Assembly (NCBI GenBank): GCA_021829835.1
Contig: JAKBPE010000003.1
Coordinates: 1-64,000, forward strand
Reading direction: 5' to 3'
From: a bacterium
Lineage (GTDB): Archaea > Micrarchaeota > Micrarchaeia > Micrarchaeales > CABMGC01
DNA length: 64,000 bases
How positions within the stretch are numbered: the stretch's first letter is position 1; each line of letters starts with the position of its first letter. Made by a program: the position numbers and the translations under genes. The notes beneath the pieces were generated by a model. That model saw only the letters and a program-made list of their open reading frames with translations. It searched no databases and had not been told where the DNA came from. Of this stretch, positions 16,684-25,712 are shown one piece after another.

Positions 16684-18876
16684 TTATTCCAGGAACTGCT
16701 GTGGTGTTGGAGGCTCCGGTGGAATTCCCTTTCTTGTCCTTATCTCCCTGACAACCTTGTCTTTCAACTCCTTAGGAAGCTTTTCGTAGCCCGCATATTC
16801 AGGATACCATATGGCCCTGCCTGCTGTCAGGCTTCTTATCTCGTTAGAAAAGCCTTTTATGACTTCAGCGACAGGCATCTTTGCTATGACAGTAGCCTGT
16901 TCGGCTTCCTGTTGTATGTCGACTATCTGCCCACGCTTGCCTCCTACAAATGTTATTATGTCTGAAAGATACTCCTGAGGTATGTTTATGGTGAACTTCT
17001 GCTTAGGCTCAAGAAGATCTACGCCTGCAAATAACATTCCCGCATAGATAGGTCTGCGCATGGCAGGTATTATCTGTGCCGGACCCCTGTGAACAGGATC
17101 CTCATGTATTGTGGCATCGGTTATAAGCACCTTTATTCCTGTGCATTTTTCCCTTGCAAGAGGCCCGTCTTTCATTGCTTCCTCAAATCCTTCTATCAGA
17201 AGTTCCATAACTTCATCAAGATACTGTACTCCCTTTGTTGCATCTATAAGGACATTAGTATCTGCAATATCAACTATGCCTTTTGCTTCGTCTCTTGACA
17301 TTCCTCCTTTTATGAAATCATCTACATAGGCTTTGCCTTTGGGCTTGCCTGGTTTTATATCCCCTGATTCTATAAGGGCTATAACTCCCTGCTCGAGAGG
17401 CATTACATTTACATAGAAACGGGAATGCTTGTTTGGGGATTTGCCTTCTATGTCCTTTACGGTTTTTTCTATAGTTTCCTTGTATACGACTATTGGCTCG
17501 CTTGTAGTTATATTTATCTTGTGCTCGTTTCGTAATTTAGTCTCTATTACTTCAAGATGAAGCTCTCCCATTCCGCTTACTAGATGCTCTCCTGTCTCCT
17601 GGTTGAGCTCTACGCGTATGGTCTGGTCTTCCTTTGATAGGCCTCGAAGAGCTTCTATAAGTTTCATAAGGTCTCTGGAGTCCTTGGCTTCTATGGCCTT
17701 GGTTACTACAGGCTGTGAATAATGTTTTATTAGCTCGAATGGAGTTATGTTGTTCTCGCTTGCGGTGTCTCCTATTGAAACATTTTTCAATCCGACGAGG
17801 CCTGCGATGTTTCCTGCAGATATCTCATCCACGATTACTCTTTCTGGGCCCATGAATATGTTTACCTGCTGCAACTTTTGCAGATTTGGATTTCCGGTAA
17901 CATAGAGTTCTGTTCCCTTTTTTACCACTCCGGAGAATACTCTGCCTATGGCAACTTCGCCGCTGTGAGGGTCGTTTGTTATTCCGAATATTACCATGTT
18001 TACCTTTGCTTTGGGATCTACACTTATCATGGCCTTCCCATCTTCGGTTTCAGCATCTCCGTGCCATAATTTTGGTATTCTGTATGGCTGTGCGACTGAA
18101 GGATCTGGAAGGTGCTCTATTATCATTGAGAGGGTAGCCTCGTCTATAGGTGCGACCTCTTGAAGCTTGGCAAGATCCCCTTTCTCGCTTAGGGTGAATA
18201 TGTCCTTGAATGTAACCTTGTATTTATTCATTATCTGGGAGGAGATTGCCCATTTGTCATATGCTGAACCGAAGCAGACACTGCCGTCTCCAACTTTCAG
18301 TATCCATTTTTCACGGAATTCCTCCGGAGCATATCGTCTTATCATGGTATTTATATCATTTATAAGCTTGAGAAGGCGCTCCATTGTCTGTTCCTGAGTT
18401 AGTCTTAACTCGGTAAGAAGCCTGTCTGTCTTATTTACGAAAAGAACTGGCTTTGCCCTTTCCTGAAGAGCCTGCCTCAGCACAGTCTCTGTCTGCGGCA
18501 TTATTCCCTCTACAGGATCAACAACAAGTACGACTCCGTCTACAGCCCTCATTGCTCTTGTGACGTGGCCTCCAAAATCCACGTGGCCCGGAGTGTCTAT
18601 GAGATTTATGATGTGATCTACACCGTTATACGGGAATGCCAGTGATATGTCTGCAGATTTGATTGTCATTCTCCTGTCTTTTTCTATCTGCTCGTAGTTG
18701 GTATATAAGGCATCTCCGGCTACTGATTTTGAGATTATTCCGGCTTTAGCCAGAAGGGAATCGGTAAGTGTAGTCTTTCCGTGGTGTACGTGAGCTATTA
18801 TGGCAACGTTCCTGACTTTATTTATGTCCTTCATAATTCTTGCTACTTCGTCAGCTACAAATTCCTTCCTTACCAA
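16684..18876 (-). CDS. fusA: translation elongation factor aEF-2
   Basis: 730 residues, the usual archaeal length. GTPase that drives ribosomal translocation. Motifs: DTPGHVDFGGHVTRAM (G3), NKTD (G4), diphthamide loop region with VHRGPAQIIPAMR, and the typical C-terminus PEPPTPQQFLE. The G1 loop reads AHVHHGKTT; the family has Asp where the first of the two adjacent His stands (codon at 18784-18786), an unusual change. Start is TTG 18876: the uS7 stop region AAGGTGAG provides a Shine-Dalgarno site 6 bases upstream. Last gene of the eL30-uS12-uS7-EF-2 operon. Confidence 0.95.
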   Translation of the reverse strand: MVRKEFVADEVARIMKDINKVRNVAIIAHVHHGKTTLTDSLLAKAGIISKSVAGDALYTNYEQIEKDRRMTIKSADISLAFPYNGVDHIINLIDTPGHVDFGGHVTRAMRAVDGVVLVVDPVEGIMPQTETVLRQALQERAKPVLFVNKTDRLLTELRLTQEQTMERLLKLINDINTMIRRYAPEEFREKWILKVGDGSVCFGSAYDKWAISSQIMNKYKVTFKDIFTLSEKGDLAKLQEVAPIDEATLSMIIEHLPDPSVAQPYRIPKLWHGDAETEDGKAMISVDPKAKVNMVIFGITNDPHSGEVAIGRVFSGVVKKGTELYVTGNPNLQKLQQVNIFMGPERVIVDEISAGNIAGLVGLKNVSIGDTASENNITPFELIKHYSQPVVTKAIEAKDSRDLMKLIEALRGLSKEDQTIRVELNQETGEHLVSGMGELHLEVIETKLRNEHKINITTSEPIVVYKETIEKTVKDIEGKSPNKHSRFYVNVMPLEQGVIALIESGDIKPGKPKGKAYVDDFIKGGMSRDEAKGIVDIADTNVLIDATKGVQYLDEVMELLIEGFEEAMKDGPLAREKCTGIKVLITDATIHEDPVHRGPAQIIPAMRRPIYAGMLFAGVDLLEPKQKFTINIPQEYLSDIITFVGGKRGQIVDIQQEAEQATVIAKMPVAEVIKGFSNEIRSLTAGRAIWYPEYAGYEKLPKELKDKVVREIRTRKGIPPEPPTPQQFLE

Positions 18877-18880
18877 AAAC

Positions 18881-19762
18881 TCACCTTGCCCTCCTTGCTA
18901 TCCTTTCGGATTCGACTCTCTTCTTTATCGCATAGCTTTCAGGAAGGTTCTGTGATGCTGTTGACAACTCGTCAGCAAGTGCTTCGGAGAGGCTTTTTTT
19001 CTTCTTGAATGCACCTATAAGTGCAGCAAGCGCAATATTCTTCAATGCCACATCCACTCTTCTGTTTGCGCTTATGCCTACAGCCACATTGTAGGATATC
19101 CCGCCATATCTTACCCTAGTAGTATCTTCTATGGGTGCAGAATTTTGGAGTGCGTCAATAAAAACCTGTACAGGATTCTTTCCGGTCTTCTTGTGTATTA
19201 TAGAGAATGAATTCTCCACAATGTGAAGTACCTTGAGCTTCTTTCCCTGAAGGCGGCCGTTGGTCCTTATAACCTTTCCACCTACCTTCTTGCCTGTTCC
19301 TCCACGCATTAACTTGTTTATAAGCCTCTCTATTATGCTTATATGTGAATCATAATATGACTTCCTGCGCCTTCTTCCGAATATGTTTGGGTATGCCTGC
19401 ATGTTGAACTTTACATATCCTAACATGCTTGGATCGGTTATCACTACATCCTTTATAGGATACTTGCCGAAAAGCATTACATTTTCGCTGTCCAGTTCAA
19501 GATCTGCCGCAGTATGGATCTTTGGTGGGGTTTTGTATACAGGCTCCTTCTTCTCTTCTAAGTTTGGCTCTTCTGATTTTGTTTCCTGAGTATCCTTTGC
19601 TGCGGACTTGTGGACTGCTTCATTGGATGCATGTTGAGGTACTGTTTCAGATTCGGATTTTGTAGATTTTTCCTTTCTTCTCTGAGGCTTTGAAGCATTT
19701 GCATTCTTTATACTCTCATCTGCTTGAGCTTCAACGATTGGTTTATTTGTATCTTCTGGCAT
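18881..19762 (-). CDS. rpsG: ribosomal protein uS7, with long N-terminal extension
   Basis: 293 residues; archaeal uS7 is usually about 190-220. The uS7 domain starts at about residue 85 (ENVMLFGKYPIKDVVITDPS) and includes KVGGKVIRTNGRLQGKK, NPVQVFIDALQNSAP and RYGGISYNVAVGISANRR; it nucleates assembly of the 30S head. The first 80 residues are low-complexity and rich in Lys, Glu and Ser, a disordered tail. GAGGTAGTGA lies just before ATG 19762 and overlaps the uS12 stop. Confidence 0.95.
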   Translation of the reverse strand: MPEDTNKPIVEAQADESIKNANASKPQRRKEKSTKSESETVPQHASNEAVHKSAAKDTQETKSEEPNLEEKKEPVYKTPPKIHTAADLELDSENVMLFGKYPIKDVVITDPSMLGYVKFNMQAYPNIFGRRRRKSYYDSHISIIERLINKLMRGGTGKKVGGKVIRTNGRLQGKKLKVLHIVENSFSIIHKKTGKNPVQVFIDALQNSAPIEDTTRVRYGGISYNVAVGISANRRVDVALKNIALAALIGAFKKKKSLSEALADELSTASQNLPESYAIKKRVESERIARRAR

Positions 19763-19768
19763 AAATCA

Positions 19769-20197
19769 CTACCTCTTAGGTTTCTCCTTCCTGCCTTTCA
19801 CGACTTCGAAGAGATCTGCTCCGTTTACCATTACTACCCTGTATCTAAGCCCTGGAATGCTTCCCATCTGGCCTCTTTGTGAGCCTCCCATGCCCTGGAT
19901 TGTTACCTCGTCGTGCTCTTCTATTACATTTATTGAACCGTCGTAAGGCACATATGCGCCTACTATCTTGCCGTTCTTTATGAGTTGTACTCTTACACAT
20001 TTTATTAGACCCGAGTGTGGCTGCTTCTGCTGAAGTACGAACTTTTGGAGGACTAGGGCCTTTGCCATTGGAACTGGACCTACAGGATCAAACTTCTTTT
20101 TAAGGCCGAAATACTTACGCTTCCAGGCTTTATTTAAAAGCCTCTGCTTCTTTCTCTTCCTTATCAATTCCTTTGCAGCAAATTCTCCGTTAGGCAA
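19769..20197 (-). CDS. rpsL: ribosomal protein uS12
   Basis: Decoding-centre protein of the small subunit. Clear archaeal uS12 signatures: QKQPHSGLIKCVRVQLIKNG, YVPYDGSINVIEEHDEV and a GLRYRVVMVNG end. I place the start at TTG 20197, which gives 142 residues and the family-like opening PNGEFAAKELIRKRKKQR, nine bases after the eL30 stop. The longer frame from ATG 20284 would overlap eL30 by 79 bases and add residues with no family support. NusA, often between eL30 and uS12 in archaea, is absent here. Confidence 0.92.
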   Translation of the reverse strand: MPNGEFAAKELIRKRKKQRLLNKAWKRKYFGLKKKFDPVGPVPMAKALVLQKFVLQQKQPHSGLIKCVRVQLIKNGKIVGAYVPYDGSINVIEEHDEVTIQGMGGSQRGQMGSIPGLRYRVVMVNGADLFEVVKGRKEKPKR

Positions 20198-20205
20198 TAA
20201 ATCAT

Positions 20206-20529
20206 CTAGTAATTCTCTTTTAATATGTTGGAATTTCCTGGAGAGAGCACTGCGAGGGCGTTTACTGAAAATGGTTTTCCGCATACTGTGCCGAGCTCAA
20301 GTGAATTTCCTGAAAACTTAAGCAGTTTTATCTGTGCTACTGAGCACATATGTATTATATCTTCTATTATCTCCTTCTTTCCTCTGGAAGATATGATGAC
20401 AGCCTGTACGCTTGAATCGTTTATGGCACGTATAACTGATTTGTTGCCTATCACAACCTTGCCTGTGTCCACGGCTAAACGTATATCATTGTTAATATCC
20501 GATATAAAATCACACTTTACTGATTTCAA
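20206..20529 (-). CDS. rpl30e: ribosomal protein eL30 (L30e)
   Basis: About 107 residues from TTG 20529 (start uncertain; the frame is open to 20571). Family features: DINNDIRLAVDTGKVVIGNK, AVIISSRGKK, and a C-terminal LGTVCGKPFSVNALAVL that matches the LG-x-ACGKP-x3-A region. Part of the large ribosomal subunit. A TATA-like CTTAAATAC at 20576-20584 sits about 50 bases before TTG 20529, so a 25-base leader is implied. First gene of the ribosomal/EF-2 operon. Confidence 0.85.
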   Translation of the reverse strand: MKSVKCDFISDINNDIRLAVDTGKVVIGNKSVIRAINDSSVQAVIISSRGKKEIIEDIIHMCSVAQIKLLKFSGNSLELGTVCGKPFSVNALAVLSPGNSNILKENY

Positions 20530-20663
20530 AAGAATGCAGAAGCATCCGAATTGTAAGTATATTCTGTACAAAAAAGTATTTAAGCGCTATTGTTGTTATC
20601 CAGAAGGCAAGTCTGCTTAGTTTTATTTTGGAAAAGAGTTTAACAGGTTGTTAAATAGCATAT

Positions 20664-21092
20664 TCATACATGCTTCTGCTTCACGTGCGGCCTTAAACCT
20701 ATTACTTCTATTGCATCTGTCATCGATATCACATCTCCTACTTTATGCGGTTTTGCAGCGCGTATGTATAGCATTTCGTCAGGATTGCGTTTATAGAGCT
20801 CGTTAAGCCTGTCATAAAGCCGGTTAAGCAGAGGAAAGCCGGTTTTATGACAGGAGCCTGAGTATACCACGCCTCTCGCCGCATTTGATAGTGATACGCT
20901 TCGTTCCCTGTCCTGCAGTTCCCTTACTGTTTCTTCAATAAGAGAGCAGGTATCCGCTTCCTTCTTACCCATGATTAGCACAGAATATATGAAAGGGAAG
21001 CGTTGAGGGCTTGGAGAGGCTTCACTGTGCCTGCCAATTACATAATATACAATATCAGCATCTGTTTGAGGTGTAGTGCCGGAAGCATTCAT
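20664..21092 (-). CDS. hypothetical protein, 142 residues
   Basis: No membrane segment or signal peptide. Composition is polar with a core FPFIYSVLIMGKKEADTCSL and VISMTDAIEVIGLRPHVK. Two Cys lie near the centre (DTCSL, GSCHK). No family recognised. It lies alone upstream of the eL30 promoter on the same strand. Real coding is supported by length and codon pattern only. Confidence 0.5.
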   Translation of the reverse strand: MNASGTTPQTDADIVYYVIGRHSEASPSPQRFPFIYSVLIMGKKEADTCSLIEETVRELQDRERSVSLSNAARGVVYSGSCHKTGFPLLNRLYDRLNELYKRNPDEMLYIRAAKPHKVGDVISMTDAIEVIGLRPHVKQKHV

Positions 21093-21364
21093 GGAATCCG
21101 GAATTGTATAGGATCAGTTCAATATAAAAATATTTTGAAGTTGTCTTGAAGTAACAATATGGAAGAAAGGTTTTTATCTTTTTAAGAGTATAAATTTGAT
21201 ATTCCTTCTTAGCTGCAGGAAAGATATCCTGGAAGGTTTAGCATTACTCTTTCTTGGAAATTGCTTAACTTGCGAGGAAATCGCACTATATGCTGGCTTC
21301 AATATTCGATGGGAAAAGCGCTGCGGATTTTTTCTTCCTATGGCATATTAAAGCGTTTATTATG

Positions 21365-22171
21365 TCATAGATTTGCCCTGAAAAAATCCAGAAGCATAAC
21401 CCATGCCTCATCTGCAGCCTTTTTGTTATATGTCTGAGGCCTTGTGTCATTGAAGAATGCGTGGTGTGCCCCTGGAAATACCTTTAGCGTAAATGGCTTT
21501 TTATACTCAACCATGGCTTTTACAAGATCACCCAGCCCTGAGTTTATGCGATGGTCTTCTCCGCCATATAGGCCCATTATGGCTCCTTTTACGTTTTTTA
21601 TCTTGTCTATAGGGCTGGGATTTTCCCCGTAGAATATGACACATGCATCTGTCTTTCCCGTACATCCTAGATTTATTGACATGCCTCCTCCGAAACAGAA
21701 GCCTGCGCTGCCAATCTTTCCATTTACATTTTCCAGAGAGTTTAAATAGTCGGCACCGCTTGAGAGATATTCTGTGAGTAGGTCTACAGGCCTGTTTACG
21801 AATAGGATCTGGTTTGTATTGTTAACGGCTTCCTTTTCTGAAGGTTCTAGCTTTGAGAGCATCTCTTCCCTATATTTGGGATCTCGCTGTTTGTCTACAG
21901 GTATTGACATCATAAATTTCATTGTGGATGAGATGTTGGATGGAGTAAGCACACTTGAGAGTCTTCTGCTTGAAAAGAGATGTGGGGCAAGGACAACATA
22001 TCCTTCCGCTGCAAGCCTGTCTGCAACCTTTTTAGTATGGTCATCAAGCCCGAAAATCTCATGTATTAGTACTATGCCCGGGTATTTTCCATTGTCTTCA
22101 GGATATGCAAGATGTGCTGATATAGAATCTTCTGCAGTCTTATAGGTTACATTTTCGGATTTTATCTTCAT
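21365..22171 (-). CDS. dienelactone hydrolase family protein
   Basis: 268 residues, alpha/beta hydrolase fold. The DLH triad is visible: Cys nucleophile in GSAGFCFGGGM, Asp in YGGEDHRINSG, His in FPGAHHAFFND. PGIVLIHEIFGLDDHTKKVADRLAAEGY is the typical DLH opening with oxyanion Glu. The family hydrolyses cyclic or small esters; the native substrate is not known in archaea. An insert of about 40 residues follows APHLF. Monocistronic. Confidence 0.9.
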   Translation of the reverse strand: MKIKSENVTYKTAEDSISAHLAYPEDNGKYPGIVLIHEIFGLDDHTKKVADRLAAEGYVVLAPHLFSSRRLSSVLTPSNISSTMKFMMSIPVDKQRDPKYREEMLSKLEPSEKEAVNNTNQILFVNRPVDLLTEYLSSGADYLNSLENVNGKIGSAGFCFGGGMSINLGCTGKTDACVIFYGENPSPIDKIKNVKGAIMGLYGGEDHRINSGLGDLVKAMVEYKKPFTLKVFPGAHHAFFNDTRPQTYNKKAADEAWVMLLDFFRANL

Positions 22172-22276
22172 TTTATTACCTAATTGATATTACCGGCAAA
22201 AAATATATTGCCTTAGTTTCAGTTAGGTTTGGCCTTCTGCTGCTGGAAAAAATTAATTAAAGTGCTGTATGCCTCT

Positions 22277-23362
22277 TTATTTTATCAGGTAGAATATTTC
22301 AAGTATTATTTCGACGATTATGAGCACTATGACTATGCGTTCTAGGAATGCTTCATGCCAGAATGCCTCGATGTCTGAGATATATTTTCGTTCGTTGTCT
22401 ATCGCTTCCAGATCTTTTTCTATAGAGCTCTTGAGCACATCAAGCTTGAATACATTGGAAAATAGCGAATACACTCTTGAAAGATACCATTCGCCTAGGC
22501 CGAAGACAGTGTCATTTACATTATTTATTACGGTGCGTGTATTGTCATAGACGCTGCCCAGGGATCTGTTCATTTTTGCCATTTCGGAGTTTTTCATGCG
22601 CATGATTCCGGAATCCAATGAGTTAAGGACAGAACTGGATGATTCTAGCTTGACAGTGAGCATCTGGTGATATATTCGCATTTCTAGCAGTTGCAGATTG
22701 GATATCTCGGCTATTAGAAGCTCATGCTCGTAGGAATTTTCTTTGTCTATCATCACCGCGCCTTCCCATCCGACGAAAAGGACATTGCTTGAATTGTAAG
22801 AGATGTTTTTGCCGAGTATGTAGTCTATATATTCTGACTCTAAGGTATCCGCATGTACCTCGTCTATAAGCAAACCGGATATAAGCTTCTTTGATTTTAA
22901 AAGAATGTTCGATTTGTCACCTTCTAAATAGTAGAATTTATAGGTTTCGGAGATCTGATTTATGTTTATTTCCTTCTTTTTTGATAGAGCAGACGACACT
23001 TTTTTCTTTGTCTTGGATACTACTGCGTTGATGATGTCGTTTATCTCTTTATTGAAAGTCATCTTTGAGATAGTATCATTATTCCAATTTGCTATGGGAT
23101 ATCTTACCCTTATTGAGAATCCTCCGAATGGATATATAGCTACCTGCACTTTGAAATGGTATTCGGTGTTGCCTATTTTTTCCGTTTCTTCTTTGAGGTT
23201 GAATATGGAAGGAATGTTGAATGTTGCTATCTCTTCAGGCTCTGGTTTTGAGAATTCGTATTTTGAGAAGTCTTCAGGATTTTTAAGAAGGCCTGAAAGC
23301 TGGTCTTCGGTAAACCTGACTCCTGAGTCATACATAAACAAGTAGATTATTTCGCTGTTCAT
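22277..23362 (-). CDS. RMD1/YagE (DUF155)-like tail-anchored protein
   Basis: 361 residues from ATG 23362. Soluble N-terminal half, then VLFVGWEGAVMIDKE, a long helical region with YEHELLIAEISNLQLLEMR, and a single C-terminal membrane helix preceded by EAFWHEAFLERIVIVLIIVE, which resembles the end of DUF155/Rmd1 proteins (H-x3-LE-x2-VI-x2-I-x-VE). Function of this family in prokaryotes is unknown. Family match is by eye and moderate. Confidence 0.5.
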   Translation of the reverse strand: MNSEIIYLFMYDSGVRFTEDQLSGLLKNPEDFSKYEFSKPEPEEIATFNIPSIFNLKEETEKIGNTEYHFKVQVAIYPFGGFSIRVRYPIANWNNDTISKMTFNKEINDIINAVVSKTKKKVSSALSKKKEININQISETYKFYYLEGDKSNILLKSKKLISGLLIDEVHADTLESEYIDYILGKNISYNSSNVLFVGWEGAVMIDKENSYEHELLIAEISNLQLLEMRIYHQMLTVKLESSSSVLNSLDSGIMRMKNSEMAKMNRSLGSVYDNTRTVINNVNDTVFGLGEWYLSRVYSLFSNVFKLDVLKSSIEKDLEAIDNERKYISDIEAFWHEAFLERIVIVLIIVEIILEIFYLIK

Positions 23363-23625
23363 AAAGATATCAGAGCCATATTGGCACAATAACATCTATA
23401 CTTTGAATAATAAGAACCTTACGCATTCATAGTATGTTGATATCTGCATCTGGGACTTTTAGGATTTGATTGCCGGTTCACCGGATTTACTTCTTTCGTT
23501 TTATGTTCGCTTCTTAAATGATATCTGCTTCTACCTAGTAATATGTGATTTGCAGTTCACTTTGCCAGATTTATAGCTTATATGAGTTAACAAGCCGACT
23601 TTTACCTTTTATAATGGATGCTGTC

Positions 23626-23764
23626 TGGGGTTGTGGGGATTTGAACCCCAACTTGCTGGTTACTTCATTTTTCGGATTTCCAGATTTTCATCATCGCGTA
23701 TTAAAGCTCAAAAACCTATTAAATATCTGGAGCCAGCCGCGCTGCCAAGTTACGCAACAACCCC
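23626..23764 (-). tRNA. tRNA-Trp (CCA) with 66-base intron
   Basis: Exons at 23727-23764 and 23626-23660 give a 73-base tRNA: acceptor GGGGTTG/CAACCCC, D-arm GCGT/GCGC, anticodon stem GCTGG/CCAGC, loop CTCCAGA with anticodon CCA, T-arm TGGGG/CCCCA, discriminator A. The intron (23661-23726) interrupts after position 37, the standard archaeal site. It contains ATGATGA, identical to a C box (RUGAUGA); in some archaea the tRNA-Trp intron is a C/D guide for its own methylation. Confidence 0.93.
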
Positions 23765-23837
23765 TTTTACAGCAGACTCTGGTAGAATTAGAGATAACCA
23801 TTTTTATATATTAGTATCATAAGAGCTATGTGAGTAA

Positions 23838-24428
23838 TTGATAAAGGCAGTCATCTTTGATCTTGGCGCAGTTGTGGTAGACTTTACTAATCAGGATTAT
23901 TATGCACAACTGGCTAAAAAAACAGGACTGAAATTCAGAACTGTGGAAAAGACTTTTGATGGGATGGAACTGGATCTCATGGAGAAAGGCAGGATGAAAC
24001 TCGGTACTTTTGAAAAGAAAATGGCTGAAAAGCTGAATATAAAAGGAATTGGGTTAGGGTGGTGTGATTTTTTTGTCGAGAATGCTAAGATTAATTTTGA
24101 TGTACAGGAACTGGTTGGAATGCTCCATAAGGAGTACATTACTGCATTTATCAGCAATGTGGACAAATCAAGATATATATACACTAGGAAGATGATAAAT
24201 CTTGATTTTTTTGATTATAAGTTTGCCTCATGTTATATAGGATCCAGAAAACCTGAAAGAAAGATCTATGATTTTGCCATTAAGCGCATGGGAATAGCGT
24301 ATGAGAATGCAGTATTCATAGATGACCTTCAGGAGAATGTGGATGGAGCAAAAAAACTTGGAATAAAAGCCATAAGGTTCGAGAATAGAAGGAAACTTGA
24401 TAAGGAACTTTACAAACTTGGACTTTGA
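23838..24428 (+). CDS. HAD-superfamily hydrolase
   Basis: 196 residues, TTG start at 23838, with a TATA-like TTTATATATTAG about 30 bases upstream. Motif I is IFDLGAVVVDF (nucleophile Asp; Gly where phosphatases have the second Asp, as in other FDLGxV members), motif II is FISNVD, motif III Lys is in GSRKPERKIYDFA, and motif IV is FIDDLQENVDGA. Likely sugar- or nucleotide-phosphatase like YihX; substrate unknown. Divergent from tRNA-Trp. Confidence 0.85.
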   Translation: MIKAVIFDLGAVVVDFTNQDYYAQLAKKTGLKFRTVEKTFDGMELDLMEKGRMKLGTFEKKMAEKLNIKGIGLGWCDFFVENAKINFDVQELVGMLHKEYITAFISNVDKSRYIYTRKMINLDFFDYKFASCYIGSRKPERKIYDFAIKRMGIAYENAVFIDDLQENVDGAKKLGIKAIRFENRRKLDKELYKLGL

Positions 24429-24529
24429 GGATTTCCGATATGGGAATATTCGGATGATATCTATTTTGTATTACGGCACTAATATATAAGCATTAAAAGA
24501 AATTAACATCTGCTTGACGAATTGGTACC

Positions 24530-25681
24530 TTGAAACTTAATGAACATGAAAAGATAATTATAGTACATTTTGGTGAGCTTTGGCTGCGTGGGCAGAACAG
24601 GAATGTTTACATAAAGAAGCTTGCCTCAAATATGAGAGAGATACTTTACGGGGAAGACATAAGGATAGATAGGCTATACGACAGGTTCTTAATAAGATTA
24701 GGCAGGGATGCTGATCTGGAGAGCATCAAGAAAAAACTTGGGTATGTTTTCGGAATAAGCAATTTCGAGATAGCATACATTACTAAACCGGAAATAAAAG
24801 CAATTTGCAGCCTTGGGGAGGAGATGCTTGAAGGACTTGATGGCAAGATAGTCAAGATATCTTCGCATAGGACATACAAGGAGCTTCCTTTTGATTCCAT
24901 AGAGATAATGGATAAGCTTGCTACTGCTGCGAAAAAGATGGGGCTGAGCCTGTCTAATAAGGGCTTTGATGTGGAGCTAAGAATTAATGTGACTAAAGAT
25001 GCTGCTTTCTGCTCTTGTGAGAAGACAAGCGCACCGGGAGGTCTTCCTGTCGGAAGCAGTGGAAAGGGAGTAGTTCTCCTTTCTGGAGGTATAGATTCGC
25101 CTGTTGCTGCATGGTATGCAATGAAGAGAGGAGTAGAACCGATATATGTACATATACATGGCTATTCCAGTACAGATGAAGCACTAAAATCAAAGATACC
25201 TGAAATAACCAAGATACTTGATAGATATTCTCCCGGATCGAAGACCTATTATCTGCCTTCCCATATCTTTCAGCTTGGAGCAATAAAGGCCGGAAGATAC
25301 GAACTTATACTTTTAAAGGCATTTATGCTTATGATTGCGGAGAAAATAGCTGAGAAGGAGGGTGCGGTGATGATATTCACAGGAGAGAGTCTTGGCCAGG
25401 TTGCATCACAGACCCCTTCAAATCTTGCAGCAGAGCAGAACGGAGTGGAGATGCCTGTTCTTAGGCCGCTGATAGGCTTCGACAAGCAGGAGATAATAAA
25501 GATGGCAAAGCAGATAGGCACATACGAGCTATCTATACTTCCTTATAAGGATGTGTGCTCCATAAACTCGAAAAACCCTAAGACATACACCGATATAGGT
25601 AGGATGAAATTGTTGAAGAAAGAGACAAAACTGAAGAGCATAGTATCCAGAACCCTGAAGTCTGGTTATATATCAGAGTAG
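24530..25681 (+). CDS. thiI: tRNA 4-thiouridine synthetase ThiI
   Basis: 383 residues, TTG start at 24530. N-terminal ferredoxin-like and THUMP domains (about 1-165; HFGELWLRGQNRNVYIKKL is the ThiI opening), then PP-loop ATPase with LLSGGIDSPVAAWYAMKRG, and TGESLGQVASQTPSNL, the typical ThiI block. It adenylates U8 of tRNA for sulfur insertion. No rhodanese domain, as usual in archaea, so another sulfur donor is needed. A TATA box AATATATAAG lies around 24481. Confidence 0.93.
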   Translation: MKLNEHEKIIIVHFGELWLRGQNRNVYIKKLASNMREILYGEDIRIDRLYDRFLIRLGRDADLESIKKKLGYVFGISNFEIAYITKPEIKAICSLGEEMLEGLDGKIVKISSHRTYKELPFDSIEIMDKLATAAKKMGLSLSNKGFDVELRINVTKDAAFCSCEKTSAPGGLPVGSSGKGVVLLSGGIDSPVAAWYAMKRGVEPIYVHIHGYSSTDEALKSKIPEITKILDRYSPGSKTYYLPSHIFQLGAIKAGRYELILLKAFMLMIAEKIAEKEGAVMIFTGESLGQVASQTPSNLAAEQNGVEMPVLRPLIGFDKQEIIKMAKQIGTYELSILPYKDVCSINSKNPKTYTDIGRMKLLKKETKLKSIVSRTLKSGYISE

Positions 25682-25712
25682 AGAAAAACGAGGATCTGTA
25701 TTTGCAGGGTAT

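Noticed and set aside
19769-20284. Long form of uS12 starting at ATG 20284
   Set aside because: It overlaps eL30 by 79 bases and adds 29 residues without family resemblance; TTG 20197 gives the normal length.
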